A stretch of DNA of 64,000 nt from Gymnorhina tibicen (GCA_013399875.1 VXAZ01006790.1:62001-126000); one strand, 5' to 3'. Positions 35,461 through 48,135 are shown, counted from the stretch's first letter. Translations and numbers: made by a program. The notes: generated by a model not told the origin, from the letters alone.

Positions 35461-38209
35461 ATTCATGCATAGTCACTTCTAATCTTTCCAGCTTCTTACT
35501 ATCACATCACTAACTCTAACACCTCTATTTTTTTCCAAGATTCCCCCATGGGAGTTATTCACAGATGATTTTAGTCCATACAAAAAAGCTGGATTCTCAA
35601 GTCTTCCCTAGTCACACAGACCTACTTCTGCCTGTCCTATGATATGCTCATCTGTTTCCTGCCAAATTACGCCTCTGGTTTTTTGGTGGCCAATTTCTTA
35701 CTTTTTTGAGTCCGGGAAATAGACAGGAGACAGAAAAATACCAATACATTATTCAGAAAATCTGTACTAGAACAACCATGAATGTCAGACAGGCAACTCA
35801 TTTCAGAGGTTTTTCCTTTTCTTTCTCTCATGTGTGATCTCTCCATGTCCACACCATAGAGATTCATCAAGGGCTCACCTCAAATCTGGTGTGCAGCTTC
35901 GGTGCTGTCATTAATGCCAGTGCTGTTGAAAGGTCACTTAAATGTACTGAAAACTCTGTCCATCATGAGGGTGGCTGAGGAAGGGTGCTGCAGCAGAACT
36001 GTGAGAAACACAGGCAGGGAGGCAAAGGGTGCGGATGCATGAGGCAGGATGGCAATGGGAAGAGAGGGACCTGTCCCCTTTTGGATGCCCCAAAAACAAC
36101 TGCTGAGGACACATTCTGCACCAGGCCCCTCAAAAACCCACAACACAACAAAGCCTCAATTAAATGAAAAGTTTCAATGAAACCTAGTTTCAATGAAGCA
36201 ACAAAACACAAAAGTTCTTCCACTTGACACCGCACAGTTCTGCTTTCCTCAAGCTCTTCCATTACAAGCAGCTTCTTCCACCACAGCTCCTTAACACTGA
36301 GCACTATTAAGTAATTACTAATCACTTAATCACTTGGAATCTCTTCATTAAAATAAAAAGATTGCAAGCAATTCCCTTAAAACAATATTCATCTACAAAC
36401 TTCGGAAAGTTCACATATTTGATGCCTTAACAGTGAAGCCCAGTACAAAAAAGCCACCAATGCAATGCTACCCAGTACTAACACACCACTCTGAGTGTTC
36501 AGAATGCGAGCTTAGACAAACTATTACACTTACAAAGAAAAATACAGGAGTACAAAAACATCAGATGTAAGCTTATCCATTCAGTCCAACAAAGACCCTT
36601 GCGTACTGGGAAAATCTACATGACTCCACTTATTTTTTCAACAAGACCTGATACTCATCCAGTGCACTGAAGAGACATTGTTCAATAAACAGAGCACTGA
36701 ATATGTATCTGTTTTGGTTTTTAATTCTTTTGCCAAGAGAGAAAAAGCTTCAGAATGCAGGAGCTCATGAACAGGAAGGTGACGGATGAAGGCACAGATT
36801 GGTGGTACTTGTGAAGGAGGAGTCACCACCTGTTTCAACTTTTTCATCCTAAACCAGAAAATCCGTACTTGTACTCAAAACAGTCCTATTCAGACATTTC
36901 ACACTATGGAAAGTCAGCTAATCCTAAATTCAGATTTAGTCTGAGTGTGGATTTATTTCAAATTACCTCCAAGATCACCAGCAGCACCTCTTGCTGGTGT
37001 TGAAACCTGATGAAGCAGCAACAACCTGTTGGATGCTTAGGACTGGATGTAGGACAGCAAGCAGGACCACCCAAGAACTTCAAAACCAAACCAAGCCAAA
37101 AAACGCCCCCAAAAACCCAAACCCAAGAAGAGATGCTACTATTCATGTGGAAGTCAGTATCTTCAAAGATCTGCTTTCACCTTGTATAAAACTGCAATAA
37201 AATAGTTTCAAGATACATGCAGAATCAAGCAAGCCACTGATAAGTTGGTTTTTACTTGATCTCTTGCATTTAAACTGAGGCAATTGGAATGAATATGTCT
37301 CCACACAAAAAACTCATTAGCAATGAAACTGTCCGAGTTCAAAGCAATAGGTTCTGACACTTGTCTCCAAAAGCCTCAGCACCACTGACATTATCCTTCC
37401 AAATGCTGTGCTACAGAAGCACTTTCTCAGACAATTGATAGGTTTTGTTAAAAAGCAGCACGCTAAACTGCAGTGGTTTATTATTTATTATTAAAAATTA
37501 ATTAAACATTAAAATGGCCAGAGCCACTTCAGCAAACCTGTGAGTTTCAAAGGATTATGCTAAAGGGCTGTTTGCTTTTTCCATCTCTTATGGCAGTGAC
37601 TTTTTTAATTACCAAGACTTAGACAATGTCTGCAATAAATGGAATACACCAGCATTTTTAAAACTGACACCCCAAATCATGTTTAAATTGTTTGAATAAT
37701 TGGTTTAAACATTCCTGAGACAAGGTCGTTCCTGTTCAGGCATCTACACTACTTTAGATTGGCATAAAGAACTCCCTACATTCTTCTGTCAAATTACAGA
37801 TTCTATGTTTATTTCTGTGTTTATGCCTCACTTTCAATAGCCCTCAGTCATGGACCTGCTGCTCAGAATCTCTGCTAATGAACTCATGTATTCAAGGCTC
37901 TCCAGAAGAGCCACGTGAAAGCCCAGACATCAGAAACTTTCTTGAAACACCTAAAAAACCTGAAGATGAGTCTCAAAGGCATAACACCAACTCCTATAAA
38001 GCTGGCAACTGAATTTCCTTTAAACCTAAGTTTCCTCAGTCTCAAAATGCAACCCACTGGCATTTACCATGAAACACCAATGGCTTAATTCCACTAAATA
38101 CATGTTCGTTCACTGTTATTAAAAATGTCTACAAACTGACAGACCTGCAAAAGTTACTACACTATCACCAGGTTCATCATCTGAAGGTAGTACGTCGCTA
38201 TGATTTTTT

Positions 38210-38239
38210 GGGGGTTTGGGTGGGGGGGATGGGGTGGGG
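38210..38239 (+). other. G-quadruplex-prone G-run cluster
   Basis: Five G runs (5, 3, 7, 4 and 4 Gs) separated by TTT, T, AT and T satisfy the usual G3+/loop 1-7 pattern on the plus strand, that is, the non-transcribed strand for the DIP2A pre-mRNA. It is isolated in an AT-rich intron. Confidence 0.75.
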
Positions 38240-41200
38240 CAGCTCATCTCCTTTGGTCGCAATGTAAAAGCATTGTGCTTACAGAAATATCTCTATTTAA
38301 ATTAATCTCAACCCTGTTTTGCTGAAGATACTTTTACTAATTACAAAACAACATTAACTTCAAGTGAACTGTCATACCGTCCTCCAAAATTAGGCAATGT
38401 TCTTTATACAGCATCAGGTAACAATTTTATTGCAGTCGTTCTACCAAATACAACACCCACCGATGAGGGTCACAAAATAAGTTCTCAAGTCCTGCAGCTC
38501 ATAGCTTCCTTTATAAAAGGGCATTGAGAACCTATTTCATGTGATGAACACAATTTTGATAACATCAGTACTGCATGAGTCATCAATCCATCCCACAGTA
38601 CTGTTCAATCACCCCAGGGAATTATCTCATTCCGATTCAGAATCTCTCTTTATTTTGCAGTGTCAAAACATTGCTTGTTGGAACACAGCAAGGCTACCTC
38701 TTGTCATGAGTCAGTTTACTGGGCTTCCCAAACTGCACCAGCTGCACCAACACGTGACTGAAGCCCTGCAGAGTACAGCTCCAAGTTCAGCATAAAGTGC
38801 CTATCAGTTCACTTCACTACTTACAAATATTCACTAAAGAAAGAAAATCCTCCAAAACACCTCGTGGGTTATTATTACCACTGAATACTTTAGACAGAAA
38901 TGCATAAAACCAAGAAAAGGCTCTTTCCACAGTGAGGAAAAATCTACCTGTTTGTAGCACAATAGTGGCTAAAAGGGCCTAACTCAAAAAGGGAACAACC
39001 CAAATAAATGGTACAAGCAACCCTGATGCAAGAGCTTGCCCATGGAAGGTGCAGCGAGGTGCTGTAGGGCACAGAAAACATGTAATGATCACAAGAACAA
39101 GTTGTCAGTTATTAGCTATTCACAAGTTTTGTATGTTTAAAATTATTTTTAATTTTTTTCCCTCTGGATGCAGGCCAGGGAACAGTGGTCCTGCCAGGCA
39201 GAAGGATCAGCAATACAGCAGTTGTGTAAGTACATACTTTGCCACTGCGTTTGTCAAATCTAATTTATATGGCTTCCATTTTAAACAGAAATACAGGACT
39301 ATTTATTTCCTACTACTATCTACCATTTTCTGGTTTCACTACGCATTCTGCTACTCCTCCTCTGTCTCAAACTACCCTGTAATCACCTCATCCCAACTAC
39401 CCTGCTACAACTCTGCAAAACAGACTTATCTCACAGTTTAAGACCCATACAACTTGCTAGGATAAAAGTAACATATACAAGGATTTATACACAGCCATTT
39501 TATAATTTAAAATACAATTTATAATCTTAACAGTAATTTAAGATTAGAATACGAAGACAAAGCTACAAGCAAATAGAGAATACGTGTATCAAGGAAGGTT
39601 TCTGTAGTTCTGTGGGGCTGTACCACAAGTTACTTACATTGTAATTAACAATAAGGTAAAAATCAAATAAAAATCAATTTCACTGGAAAAGGAAAGGGCA
39701 ATAACCATAGTGATACCTTTTGCAGATCTTCATCCCATGGTCTCTGCAGTAGCCCCTGCCTCCTGCAAACACCTCTGTTACAGGTATTCCCAGCACCTGA
39801 AGTTCTTCTTTCAATTAGCAGAATCTAAACATTCTGAAGGGCACCTGAAAACACCTTCTGTTAGGAAGGGAAGAGTCTCATTTGCTAATGGTCAGTCTTG
39901 GGCACTGATAAATTGATGTCCCATGGAAATCAAATCACATCAGAGCACTGTCAATATCTGCTAAAACCCAAATCTGAAGAAAACTACAACTTTGCATTTA
40001 TTTAGGCAATAGTTGCTGATACGTCTAATCCTGGCTTCACAACTGTGAAAAGTCTAGAATCACAGATATAATTTGTCCCAACCACTAAGTTCATCAGAAG
40101 AGTTTCCTGTTTAAAAATACCCATTTCCTTAATACATTCCTTCATCTGTAGCACAATCACACTGGTTGATTACTATAAGTAATACTTTTAAACAGACTGA
40201 TTTGTTGAATTATTCATGAAAAGTAACCCAAAACCTCTCTAACAAGGAGGCTGTAGATGGAAAGTGAGCACAGGGACAACAATGCCCATCGCCTTGACTC
40301 CTGCACTATTGCTCAAACTGGTATGTCCAGTCACAGTTCTGGATCTGACCACCACAGAATATTGTTTCTCAGTTTCCCAAACTGCTTAAGGCAGACAAAC
40401 ACACAGCAAAAACACAATACACAAACCCACAGCAGCCAAACTAATCCTGACCTCACTGGTCTTTCTGTGTACACTGCTAAGTGTAGCTCAGGAGTCAACT
40501 GAGACCATGCAGAGTCAAACTGGGAGGATCTCCAGAGTGAAGCTCTTAACACGCTTGCACTAGACCAAGGTGGGGGAGGGGAAGCAGGGAAAAAGACCTG
40601 TAGCTCCTGCCAGGAGTGACTTTGGGGTCATCTGCTTGACTGTTAAGAAGTTGCAAGGTCATGCATTTTACTACACAGACATCTAACCCAAAGGCAGTAG
40701 AAAAAAGGCAAAGAGCAAGAATGAGCATCCCCAAGTACAACCAATTTAATTCCTACAACATGTACTACACAACCTCAACTAGCTGGTTTATAAAGTTTAA
40801 GCTTCTTAGTGATTGTTAGCAAATGAGAGCTCAGGCAAAAATTTAGAAAAGATGCTCACACCTAAATTTGCTTTTCTGAAATACTGTTTCTGAAAGAAAA
40901 ATGAAGAGAAAAATCTTTCCCGAGCTGCCATCTCTGAAAACAGTGAATATTCTTTGCAAGCTGAAGTAACTCCCACCAAATACAAATTATACATAAACAT
41001 ATAAAATGAGAAACTTCAGTAATTTTGTTAGACAACACATAACTGCCAACAAACATTTTGCCCCAATGGTTGCAATGCCTTTTCCTAACCCTACCAACCC
41101 ATGTGCTTCCACCATATGGCCTGTCTGACATGCTTTCTTTGCAACCACGCATTCTGGCACTTCCTTAACATGTCTTACTCCTTATAATGTAAGGCAGAAA

Positions 41201-42315
41201 TCTCATAATGTGAGACTTTGACAGAATTCTGCCTTAATACACAGGCAGCTGGTACATATGGAGCTGCAGTCCCTCTAGTTACATACAAACTACCTCCCAA
41301 CACAGGTTTCCATTTCTCCATAAGCAAATAACTTTTCAAACACTATTTGATAAAATGCTGAGTTGGCTGGTATTTTCCCTGTATCTGATGAATCCCAGAT
41401 CTGTGGGACACAAACATCTTGATTATGATTTACGGGTGCTTTTATACTTCAAGTTCTAGGACAAAATGCTGCTACAATCAGCAAGTCCAATGTTTCATTT
41501 GAGGCTGGATTCAGGACAGACTGAAGGAACAGCCGTATAGATTTTTGGGTATGGATTCATGTTGCAGCTAAGCTGAAGTATTGGCACCCTCTTTCACTCT
41601 TCTGCCCTCAACCCAATCCAGCTCTGAGGCCATCTGGCTATAAGTAGGGAAAAGGAAAAATAAAAAATATTTCAAATTTGAGCCACAGTGAATTATAACA
41701 AAAAGCCAGAAAAAAAGATTATTTGCCTCTATCTTCATAATATCACAACACCAGCTATTAGTATCTTTTCAGTGTCCATAAATAGCAAATCCTACAAGAG
41801 GCAGATTTTTGTCAGACATCACTGGCATCCAGCAGAACTGAACAAAAACTCCCTGCCAGTTGAGGGATGAGGCCAAACTGGCACCAGGTGTTGATATTCT
41901 CTTCAAGTTTTTAAAGGGATGTACACGGAGATAATCAAATAGAAACGTGTTGACCTTTAAAAGGTAACAACAGACATAGAAGATTAAGAGCTGCTTCTTT
42001 CTTCACTGAATCCTAAATTGCAGACATCTGCTACAAGGCACAAGCTTCCACACAGGAGAACAACAACAACAACAAAAATCCACAGAAGTTTAAAATCTTT
42101 GTGTCCTGTTGAGCACTGCTGGGGAAACAACAGCTTGAGAAAGAACAAAGGTCATAATAAACCAGTCAGAAAGTGATAGAAGGATATGATGACGATTTGG
42201 AAGCTTTAATTATTCAGTCACACATTTCAACTTGGTCCCCTGAATTCTGCATTGCAGAACTGCTTTGTTCGACCTCTGCACAGGAAAATCATACACTTAA
42301 TTTTACTGCACATCA

Positions 42316-42384
42316 TGGTGGGCTAACAGTTGGACTCCATGAACTCAGAGGTCTTTTCCAGCCTAAACGATTCTATGATCTTTG
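42316..42384 (+). repeat. CR1 LINE 3' tail (plus orientation)
   Basis: GGTGGGCTAACAGTTGGACT, CTCAGAGGTCTTTTCCAGCC, and TAAACGATTCTATGATCTTT are the sense-strand CR1 terminus. Confidence 0.88.
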
Positions 42385-43851
42385 AATTTGAGTCTGCAAT
42401 CATCACTTCAAGAAAACTCAGGTGAATGCAACAAGTTTATGTTTCCTCAAGAGCAACAAGTTTCTTGTGCCAAGAAACTGTCAAATACTTTGATATTTAT
42501 TCCAAGGTAAATACAAGCATTCTTAATAACCAAATAACTGTCATGTAATCAAGATAGACTGACATGTTTCCCTCTCCATTTGCATACAGGTATAATAAAG
42601 TCTGTCTTTCAGTAACAGAACTGGGTGATACATCTGTAACTCAGCTGTATGAAATGTCATCAAGCAAGCACCTTCTTTAGTCCAAGAGATGCCATAGCCC
42701 ATCTTCAATTAAATCATATTTCAGAAGAATAGTCTATTCCTTTCAAAAAACCAAACTAACCCATGGAAAAAAAATCTCCCCAACAGCATTTTAACTAGAA
42801 AATGGAAAAGAAAAAGTCACTTCATGATCTCAAGACTGGCAGAGCTTAATTTAGGTTTAGGGGAAGGATGGGGAGGTAGAACATAGGACAGTGTTCAATG
42901 CTAATTTTATAAAGGCCTATTTACTTCATAAATGTGCACTTATAATTTTAAGGGAAGCTTATTTTTGCACAAGAACACCAGGAAGAAAATGTATTTCTAT
43001 TAATTTTCTTAATGTACAGGTTGCCATCATACTCTTGTTCCTCACCAGGTTTTAACATTCCTTGCCAAAGCAACGTATGAAAGAATAATAGATTTCTACT
43101 CAAACACAAGGAAGAGATTAATTTAAACACTTGTTAACTACAGCAGAAATCCAGAAGACAACCAAAAAAAGCCCCAACCACCTAACTGGTTGAGTTTGAA
43201 ATTCTGCTTTGATGGGAAAGGAAGTTGATGACCTGGCATTCCCAGTTTTCCTGGTTCAGATTCTTCTGTTTCCTCACAGTGATAAAGGTAACAGAATAGT
43301 ACATTTAGTCCTCTTTTCTGCAAGCCTTTAAGTGCATCACCATCACTCTTAAGCTGGAAGCCAGAGCCAGCAAAATAAGACTGGATGTCTTTCTGCAGGT
43401 CCTCACTGCTCACAAAATTAGAAACATTCATTAGAAACAGGTAACGGTAAGAAGTGTAAGGATGCTCTCAGCTGAGACTAGTTGCCTTGCTTATCCTCCT
43501 ATGTTCCAGAAAGCAGGAAAGAAAAAAGGGGAGGGAGGGGCAGCAGAATAACAGTGATGGAAAATCAGTATGGTGGGGGAGTGGGAATGAGAGCAAAAGG
43601 GAAGGCACATTACAGATGAAAACCATTGCCAACTGTATTGTTCCACTGCTACAATAGTGCTCTCTAACATGGCTGCTAATATTTTACATCAACTCAACAA
43701 GAGCCCCTTAATCAGCTTCTCATTACCTTCCAAAATAGAGGGGAGAATAAAAAAAATCTTCTCTGATCATCCAGCACATCAGACATGGCAAGAAAAAGAA
43801 AATGGGTCAATTTGTTTTACCCTCCCAACGTAGAAAAGTTCAGAGGACTCT

Positions 43852-43869
43852 TGGCGCCCAATGTGCAGC
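43852..43869 (+). other. Primer-binding-site-like motif (tRNA-Lys type)
   Basis: TGGCGCCCAATGTGCAGC agrees at 15 of 18 positions with the lysine-tRNA primer-binding site of many vertebrate retroviruses. It lies about 170 bases left of the first recognisable pol codon. Against it: no LTR is visible immediately to its left, and ERVL elements often use other primers. It may be a chance match. Confidence 0.4.
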
Positions 43870-44019
43870 CTGAGGGCATTGAGAGGAAAGGGTGAAAAAG
43901 AAGTAACAGTTCCTGGGTAACCTATTTTTTGTGTGCTGAATATAGAAGCCTCGCTAAGTGGCACCATGTGGTCTAGCCTACCCTTGTTCGGTTGGCACAC
44001 GGCTGTGGCTCCGGGAAGG

Positions 44020-45093
44020 GAGAAAAAGGCCAGCTGGCAGTGCAGAGGAAGACCAATCTAGGCTGCTGAAGAATGGCAAGACGCTGCCACTCAGGTAGAG
44101 AAGCTACCTGTGAAAGTCCGTCATGTGGATGACCATGTCCCCAAGAGTCCGGCTAATGAGGAGCACCGAAACAACGAGCAGGTAGATCAGGGTGCGAAAA
44201 TAGAGGTGTCACAGATAGATCTGGACTGGAAACACAAGAGAGAGTTGTTCCTAGCTCGATGGGCCCATGATGCCTCAGGCCATCAAGGCAGAGATGCCAC
44301 CTGTAAGTGGGCACGAGACCGAGGGGTGGATCTAACCATGGACAGTATCTCCCAGGTTATCCACGACTATGAGATGTGTGCTGCGATCAAGCAGGCCAAG
44401 CGGGTGAAGCCCCTGTGGTATGGTGGGCGGTGGTCCAAATACAAATATGGGGAGGCCTGGCAAATTGATTACATCACACTGCCTCAGACCTGTCAAGGCA
44501 AGCGCTACGTGCTCACAATAGTAGAAGCCACCACAGGATGGCTGGAGACCTACCCTGTGCCTCACGCTACGGCCTGTAACACCATCCTGGGCCTTGAAAA
44601 GCAAGCCCTTTGGAGGCATGGTACCCCCAAGAGAATTGAGTCCAACAACGGGACTCATTTCAAGAACAGCCTTATCAACACCTGGGCTAGAGAACATGGC
44701 ATTGAATGGGTGTACCATATCCCTTACCATGCACCAGCGGCTGGGAAAGTTGAGCAGTGCAATGGACTGCTTAAAACCACACTGAAGGCACTGGGCAAGG
44801 GGACTTTCAAAAACTGGGAGATGCATTTAGCAAAAGCCACCTGGTTAGTTAACACCTGAGGCTCCACTAACCAAGCAGGCCCTGCCCAATCTGAGCCCCT
44901 GCAAACAACAGACAAAGATAAGGTTTCAGTGGTACACACAAAAGGTATGCTAAGAAAAAATGTTTGGGTTGATTCTGCCTCAAGCAGAACCTATGAGGTT
45001 GTCTTTGCTCAGGGACCAGGTTGCACCTGGCAGGTGATTCAGAAGGATGGAGAGACCCAATGCATCACTCAAGGGGACCTTGTTTTAGGGTGA
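44020..45093 (+). pseudogene. ERVL-like pol remnant: RNase H tail and integrase
   Basis: One reading frame covers an RNase H C-terminal end (VRHVDDHVPKS), an N-terminal zinc-binding region (His-x5-His in WAHDASGH, then YEMC), the catalytic core and a short C-terminal domain ending FAQGPGCTW and GDLVLG before a TGA at 45091-45093. The core has Asp in WQIDYITLP and Glu in GKVEQCNG. The middle acidic residue, 35 residues before that Glu, is Asn (codon 44644-44646). In the zinc motif the first Cys position is Tyr (44368-44370). In-frame stops occur at TAG 44059-44061 and TGA 44857-44859, and reading continues in the same frame after each. It is therefore inactive by several independent lesions. 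The longest uninterrupted piece is 44062-44856. Confidence 0.93.
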
Positions 45094-45207
45094 ACCGCCT
45101 GTCACACTGTGCCTGTATCTAGATCTAGATGTATGCATGTATATAATTAGGGTAATGCATGTATGTATACAGTTTAAAAGTTTAAGTTTGATGTAACATG
45201 TTGGTAT

Positions 45208-45227
45208 GGGAAAAAATTTGGGGTGGA
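45208..45227 (+). other. Polypurine-tract-like sequence
   Basis: A purine-rich GGGAAAAAATTTGGGGTGGA lies just before the LTR start TGTTGCAGG at 45231, where a retroviral plus-strand primer tract is expected. It is interrupted by TTT, so it is degenerate. Confidence 0.5.
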
Positions 45228-45230
45228 TAA

Positions 45231-46540
45231 TGTTGCAGGTTAGGATTTTTTTTTTCCTTTTTTTTTTTAAATTTCTTTTTCTCTTCTCTCAGGGAATTTT
45301 CTTCCATCTGTTGCCTAAGAGATGATAATGACCAGTACTTAAGAGAGACAAAAGATATAGCCAAGGAGGAGGGGGAGGGGTGCAGCTGGCTGCACTCTCC
45401 TAGCTGAGGGGCTTTCTCATGGGAAGGGCAGAGATACCTGACATTTTGGCTGGAAGGTCAGGGGCTGGGATCAGCTCCTTGCGCTCTCTCTCGCTCTCGG
45501 ATCGGAGGGGAACGGTCGAGTTGCTGCTACTGCAGGAAGCATTCACTGCCATTGTGAGTCCAGCCCGGCGCTGCTTATTCTTTACCGTGGGTGAACCTCT
45601 GCTTGTAACAGCAGCCAGTGAACTGGGACCTTAGTAACACCCGATCACACTGGAAAGGACCCTCACCATCTACTCGGGTGTCCCAGGGGAAAAACTTGGG
45701 ACTCTGACCCCTGACCCTCTCCCCCTTCCTGGAGGGCGCATCTCCCAGCTGCATGCTGCAACTGCTACAGAGAAGCCCGGTGGCCACTGCCCAGCCCCAC
45801 TGTTTTCTACCTTGGGCTTTTTTGCTGCACTCTAACCCAACACCCCGTGTCCACCTGACCCTTGCGACTCCTGCTAAGGTTGCAGAGTTTTCTGTTACAT
45901 TTTGTTTGCCACCCTGGGGTGTGCCTACCTCTGCCATTCCAGCCACTGCTCCGAGGTTGTTGCTACAGTCCATTTCACTATCCGGAAGGGCACCGGGACC
46001 AACTGCCCCTGTCAGTTTGTAAAGGAAGCCCCTTTTCTATCTCTTTCACTGGCTCACCCGCCATCCCCCAGATAATGAGAGGCAGAGGCGAGAGAGAAGA
46101 GACGCGGCCGAACTCGCGCCACAGCGCCCCCTGCAGCCGCGGGGGAATCCCCGCACCGGCCCTGCCAGGCCGGGAGCCACCAGCGCCCCTGCCGGCTGTG
46201 ACCGGAACTGCACCAAAGGGGGAGGTGCCTGACAGCCGAGAGAGCGCTGTTAGGGGTTTCTGGGTGCGTTTGTTGTTGCTGCCGGTGTTGTTGTTTGTTT
46301 GCATTCTTATACACATACATACATACACATACATATATACACACATATACATATACATACATACATATATATACACACACACACATACTAGTACAGAACC
46401 GTTATTCCTTTTCCCATATCTTTGTCTGACAGCCCTGTAATTTCAGAGTTATAATAATTTGGAGGGAAGGGGGTCACATTTTCTATTCCAAGGGAAGTTC
46501 CCGCTCTCCTTGGCAGACACCTGTCTTTCAGACCAGGACA
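45231..46540 (+). mobile_element. 3' LTR of the ERVL-like element (CpG-rich)
   Basis: The LTR begins TGTTGCAGG after the purine tract and ends CAGACCAGGACA. The right-hand segment (GGAGGGAAGGGGGTCACATT, then TTGGCAGACACCTGTCTTTC) is an LTR terminus I recall as widespread in bird genomes. The interior holds a CpG-rich part (about 46080-46240) and a TACA/CA microsatellite (46309-46388). At about 1.3 kb it is long for an LTR, partly because of that microsatellite. The 192-, 134- and 132-residue frames over it are by-products of sequence composition. A solo-type promoter activity antisense to DIP2A is possible but not shown. Confidence 0.72.
46309..46388. repeat. (TACA)n/(CA)n microsatellite inside LTR
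   Basis: About 80 bases of TACACATACATACATACACA-type repeats with TATA and CACA interruptions within the LTR. It inflates false Tyr/Val/Cys-rich frames on the minus strand. Confidence 0.92.
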
Positions 46541-48087
46541 AGGACTTTGAACTCTTAACACCTATGTTAACTGCCATCTCTCTTAAATCTCTCATTTATG
46601 CATTAATTGTACTGAGAACATAGCAAGGTTTGGATAAAACCTCTGCTGTAGCACTTTCCCATAGGTGAATGAGCAGTGACAGTCTGCTCCCTTGCTGAGG
46701 AATAGGCTTTTCACTTGGAAAAATGGATCCCTTGTGTATGGTAACCATGAACCTTGCAATGGTAACCACTCCAAGCCACAAGACTGTTTTATAACAAATA
46801 AACCAATCAATAAATCAAACCCCTGCTTCCTTTCGAACACAGCATGACTATTTAAGTCACAAACTGGACCGAAGGACACGAGACAGCCTGAAGGACGTCA
46901 GCCAGGTGTCCAGATCTGTGCTGGGTGTTAACGTGTGAGAACAAGCTTTGAAGACTTACTCAGTCCCCATGGGCATTTGGCAAGCCCCAGGTACTATCAC
47001 ACAATTAACAGTTTCTGTTGGAGAGCCCGGAAATTAAGCAAGAGAGATGCTGCAGGTCAAGTTTCACAGACTGCCATCTGTCTCCCCAGTCACGACAGTT
47101 CTTCCCACTGACAGCCTCAGATCATATTTATTTCCAGGTATTTCCAAGACTTCCATAATAGAAAACTACCATTTTAAGACCAGAAAAAACTTAACTCCCA
47201 AATACTGTTATTTATCACAAGAAAAATAGGTGCAAGTGTGTGTGGGTGTCTCTTCCTCACCTGATTTCACATACCGAAATTTAATACCATATCAATACAG
47301 TTGGTGTAACAAAAGCACCTAAATTTTTCAGCTCTGACCACTACCTTTAAGTTTTATAAGATAGATGTTCTGACCAAAGAAAAGTATTCTTTTATCAACT
47401 TATTTTTTAAAAAGCCCAATCGGACTAATTACAAAAAGTATTTGCTGAAGTATTGCTGGAATATTTGCAGTACCCAAAGATGTCAAACATTAAATACCTT
47501 TACTTTTTTCAAGAAATACTTCATAGCTGGTATCTGCTTCCACTCAGGATTAACCTGCAGTACTTCCAAATGTGCCAAAATCCCCCAACCCTTGCAAATA
47601 AAACCCCAAAATAATAAAACCCTAGAGAAAGCTTCCTTGTCACACACACACAACTTCTTCCTTTCTTAAATGGGAAATAAAAAACTGAGATGAAAATCAT
47701 ATGAGAGTCAGCTTTCAGTCTAGGCAGATGTAAACATCTGAAGGGGAGCCAGAGCAACTAGCCCACTGACTATTCCATGTAAACTGCATTCTTTGCCACT
47801 AAAGCTCAGCCACGCTCAGAAGAAACCAATGAGCAATGTGGCAGGAAGTGGAAAATACTCCTCCCCAAATCAAATGAGAAATAACTGAGGTTATAATTAA
47901 GATCGTAAGCTACACGAAATACTTTTCTATCTCAGAACTAATCCTGCAGCCTATTTGATAAGAAGCCATTGAGAACCGTGTTCCCCATCTGGCAGTCAGT
48001 GGAGTAATGAAATAGATTTGAACTAGCAAAAAAAATCTCTTCAGCCTCTTTACTGTAGGTAATCTCTGTTTAGAGTTTCAGCTTAGT

Positions 48088-48135
48088 TCACAGAATCATT
48101 AAGGTTGGAAAAGACCTCCAAGATCACCAAGTCCA
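48088..48135 (-). repeat. CR1 LINE remnant (minus orientation)
   Basis: GTTCACAGAATCATTAAGGT, TGGAAAAGACCTCCAAGATC, and ACCAAGTCCAA are the reverse complement of a CR1 3' terminus of a different subfamily from the longer copies here. Homology stops after about 48 bases. Confidence 0.78.

Larger units (their letters stand above)
28542..43843 (-). other. DIP2A: DIP2A intron 1, 3' part
   Basis: About 15.3 kb of AT-rich intron. It contains short tandem duplications (28598-28653; 33413-33464), a GATA-type tract (28722-28755), three CR1 remnants (34.4, 35.2 and 42.3 kb), an AT-rich inverted-repeat region (35.33-35.46 kb) and a G-run cluster (38210-38239). None of the frames of 60-130 residues has a domain, splice or family support. 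Confidence 0.6.
43844..46546 (+). mobile_element. Defective ERVL-like endogenous retrovirus
   Basis: This partial provirus lies inside DIP2A intron 1, opposite to the gene. In order, the plus strand carries a primer-binding-site-like motif (43852-43869), a damaged RNase H tail plus integrase (about 44020-45093), a purine-rich tract before 45231, and a 1310-base LTR (45231-46540). No env-like frame separates integrase from LTR, which fits ERVL-type elements. Gag, protease and most of reverse transcriptase are absent, so a large internal deletion (or 5' truncation) has occurred. AGGACT flanks both ends (43844-43849 and 46541-46546), a possible target-site duplication, yet no 5' LTR lies inside it. 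The element cannot encode a working polymerase or integrase. The left boundary is tentative. Confidence 0.7.

Noticed and set aside
39049..39441. 130-residue plus-strand frame
   Set aside because: Begins at a non-ATG and has no domain; lies in DIP2A intron 1 on the opposite strand.
40050..40105. AGAATCACAGATATAATTTG resembling a CR1 end
   Set aside because: Only the first dozen bases match and the following GTTGGAAGGGACC-type block is absent.
45575..46440. Frames of 89-192 residues, including Tyr/Val/Cys-rich runs
   Set aside because: They lie in the ERV LTR and its TACA/CA microsatellite; LTRs of this type do not encode proteins.
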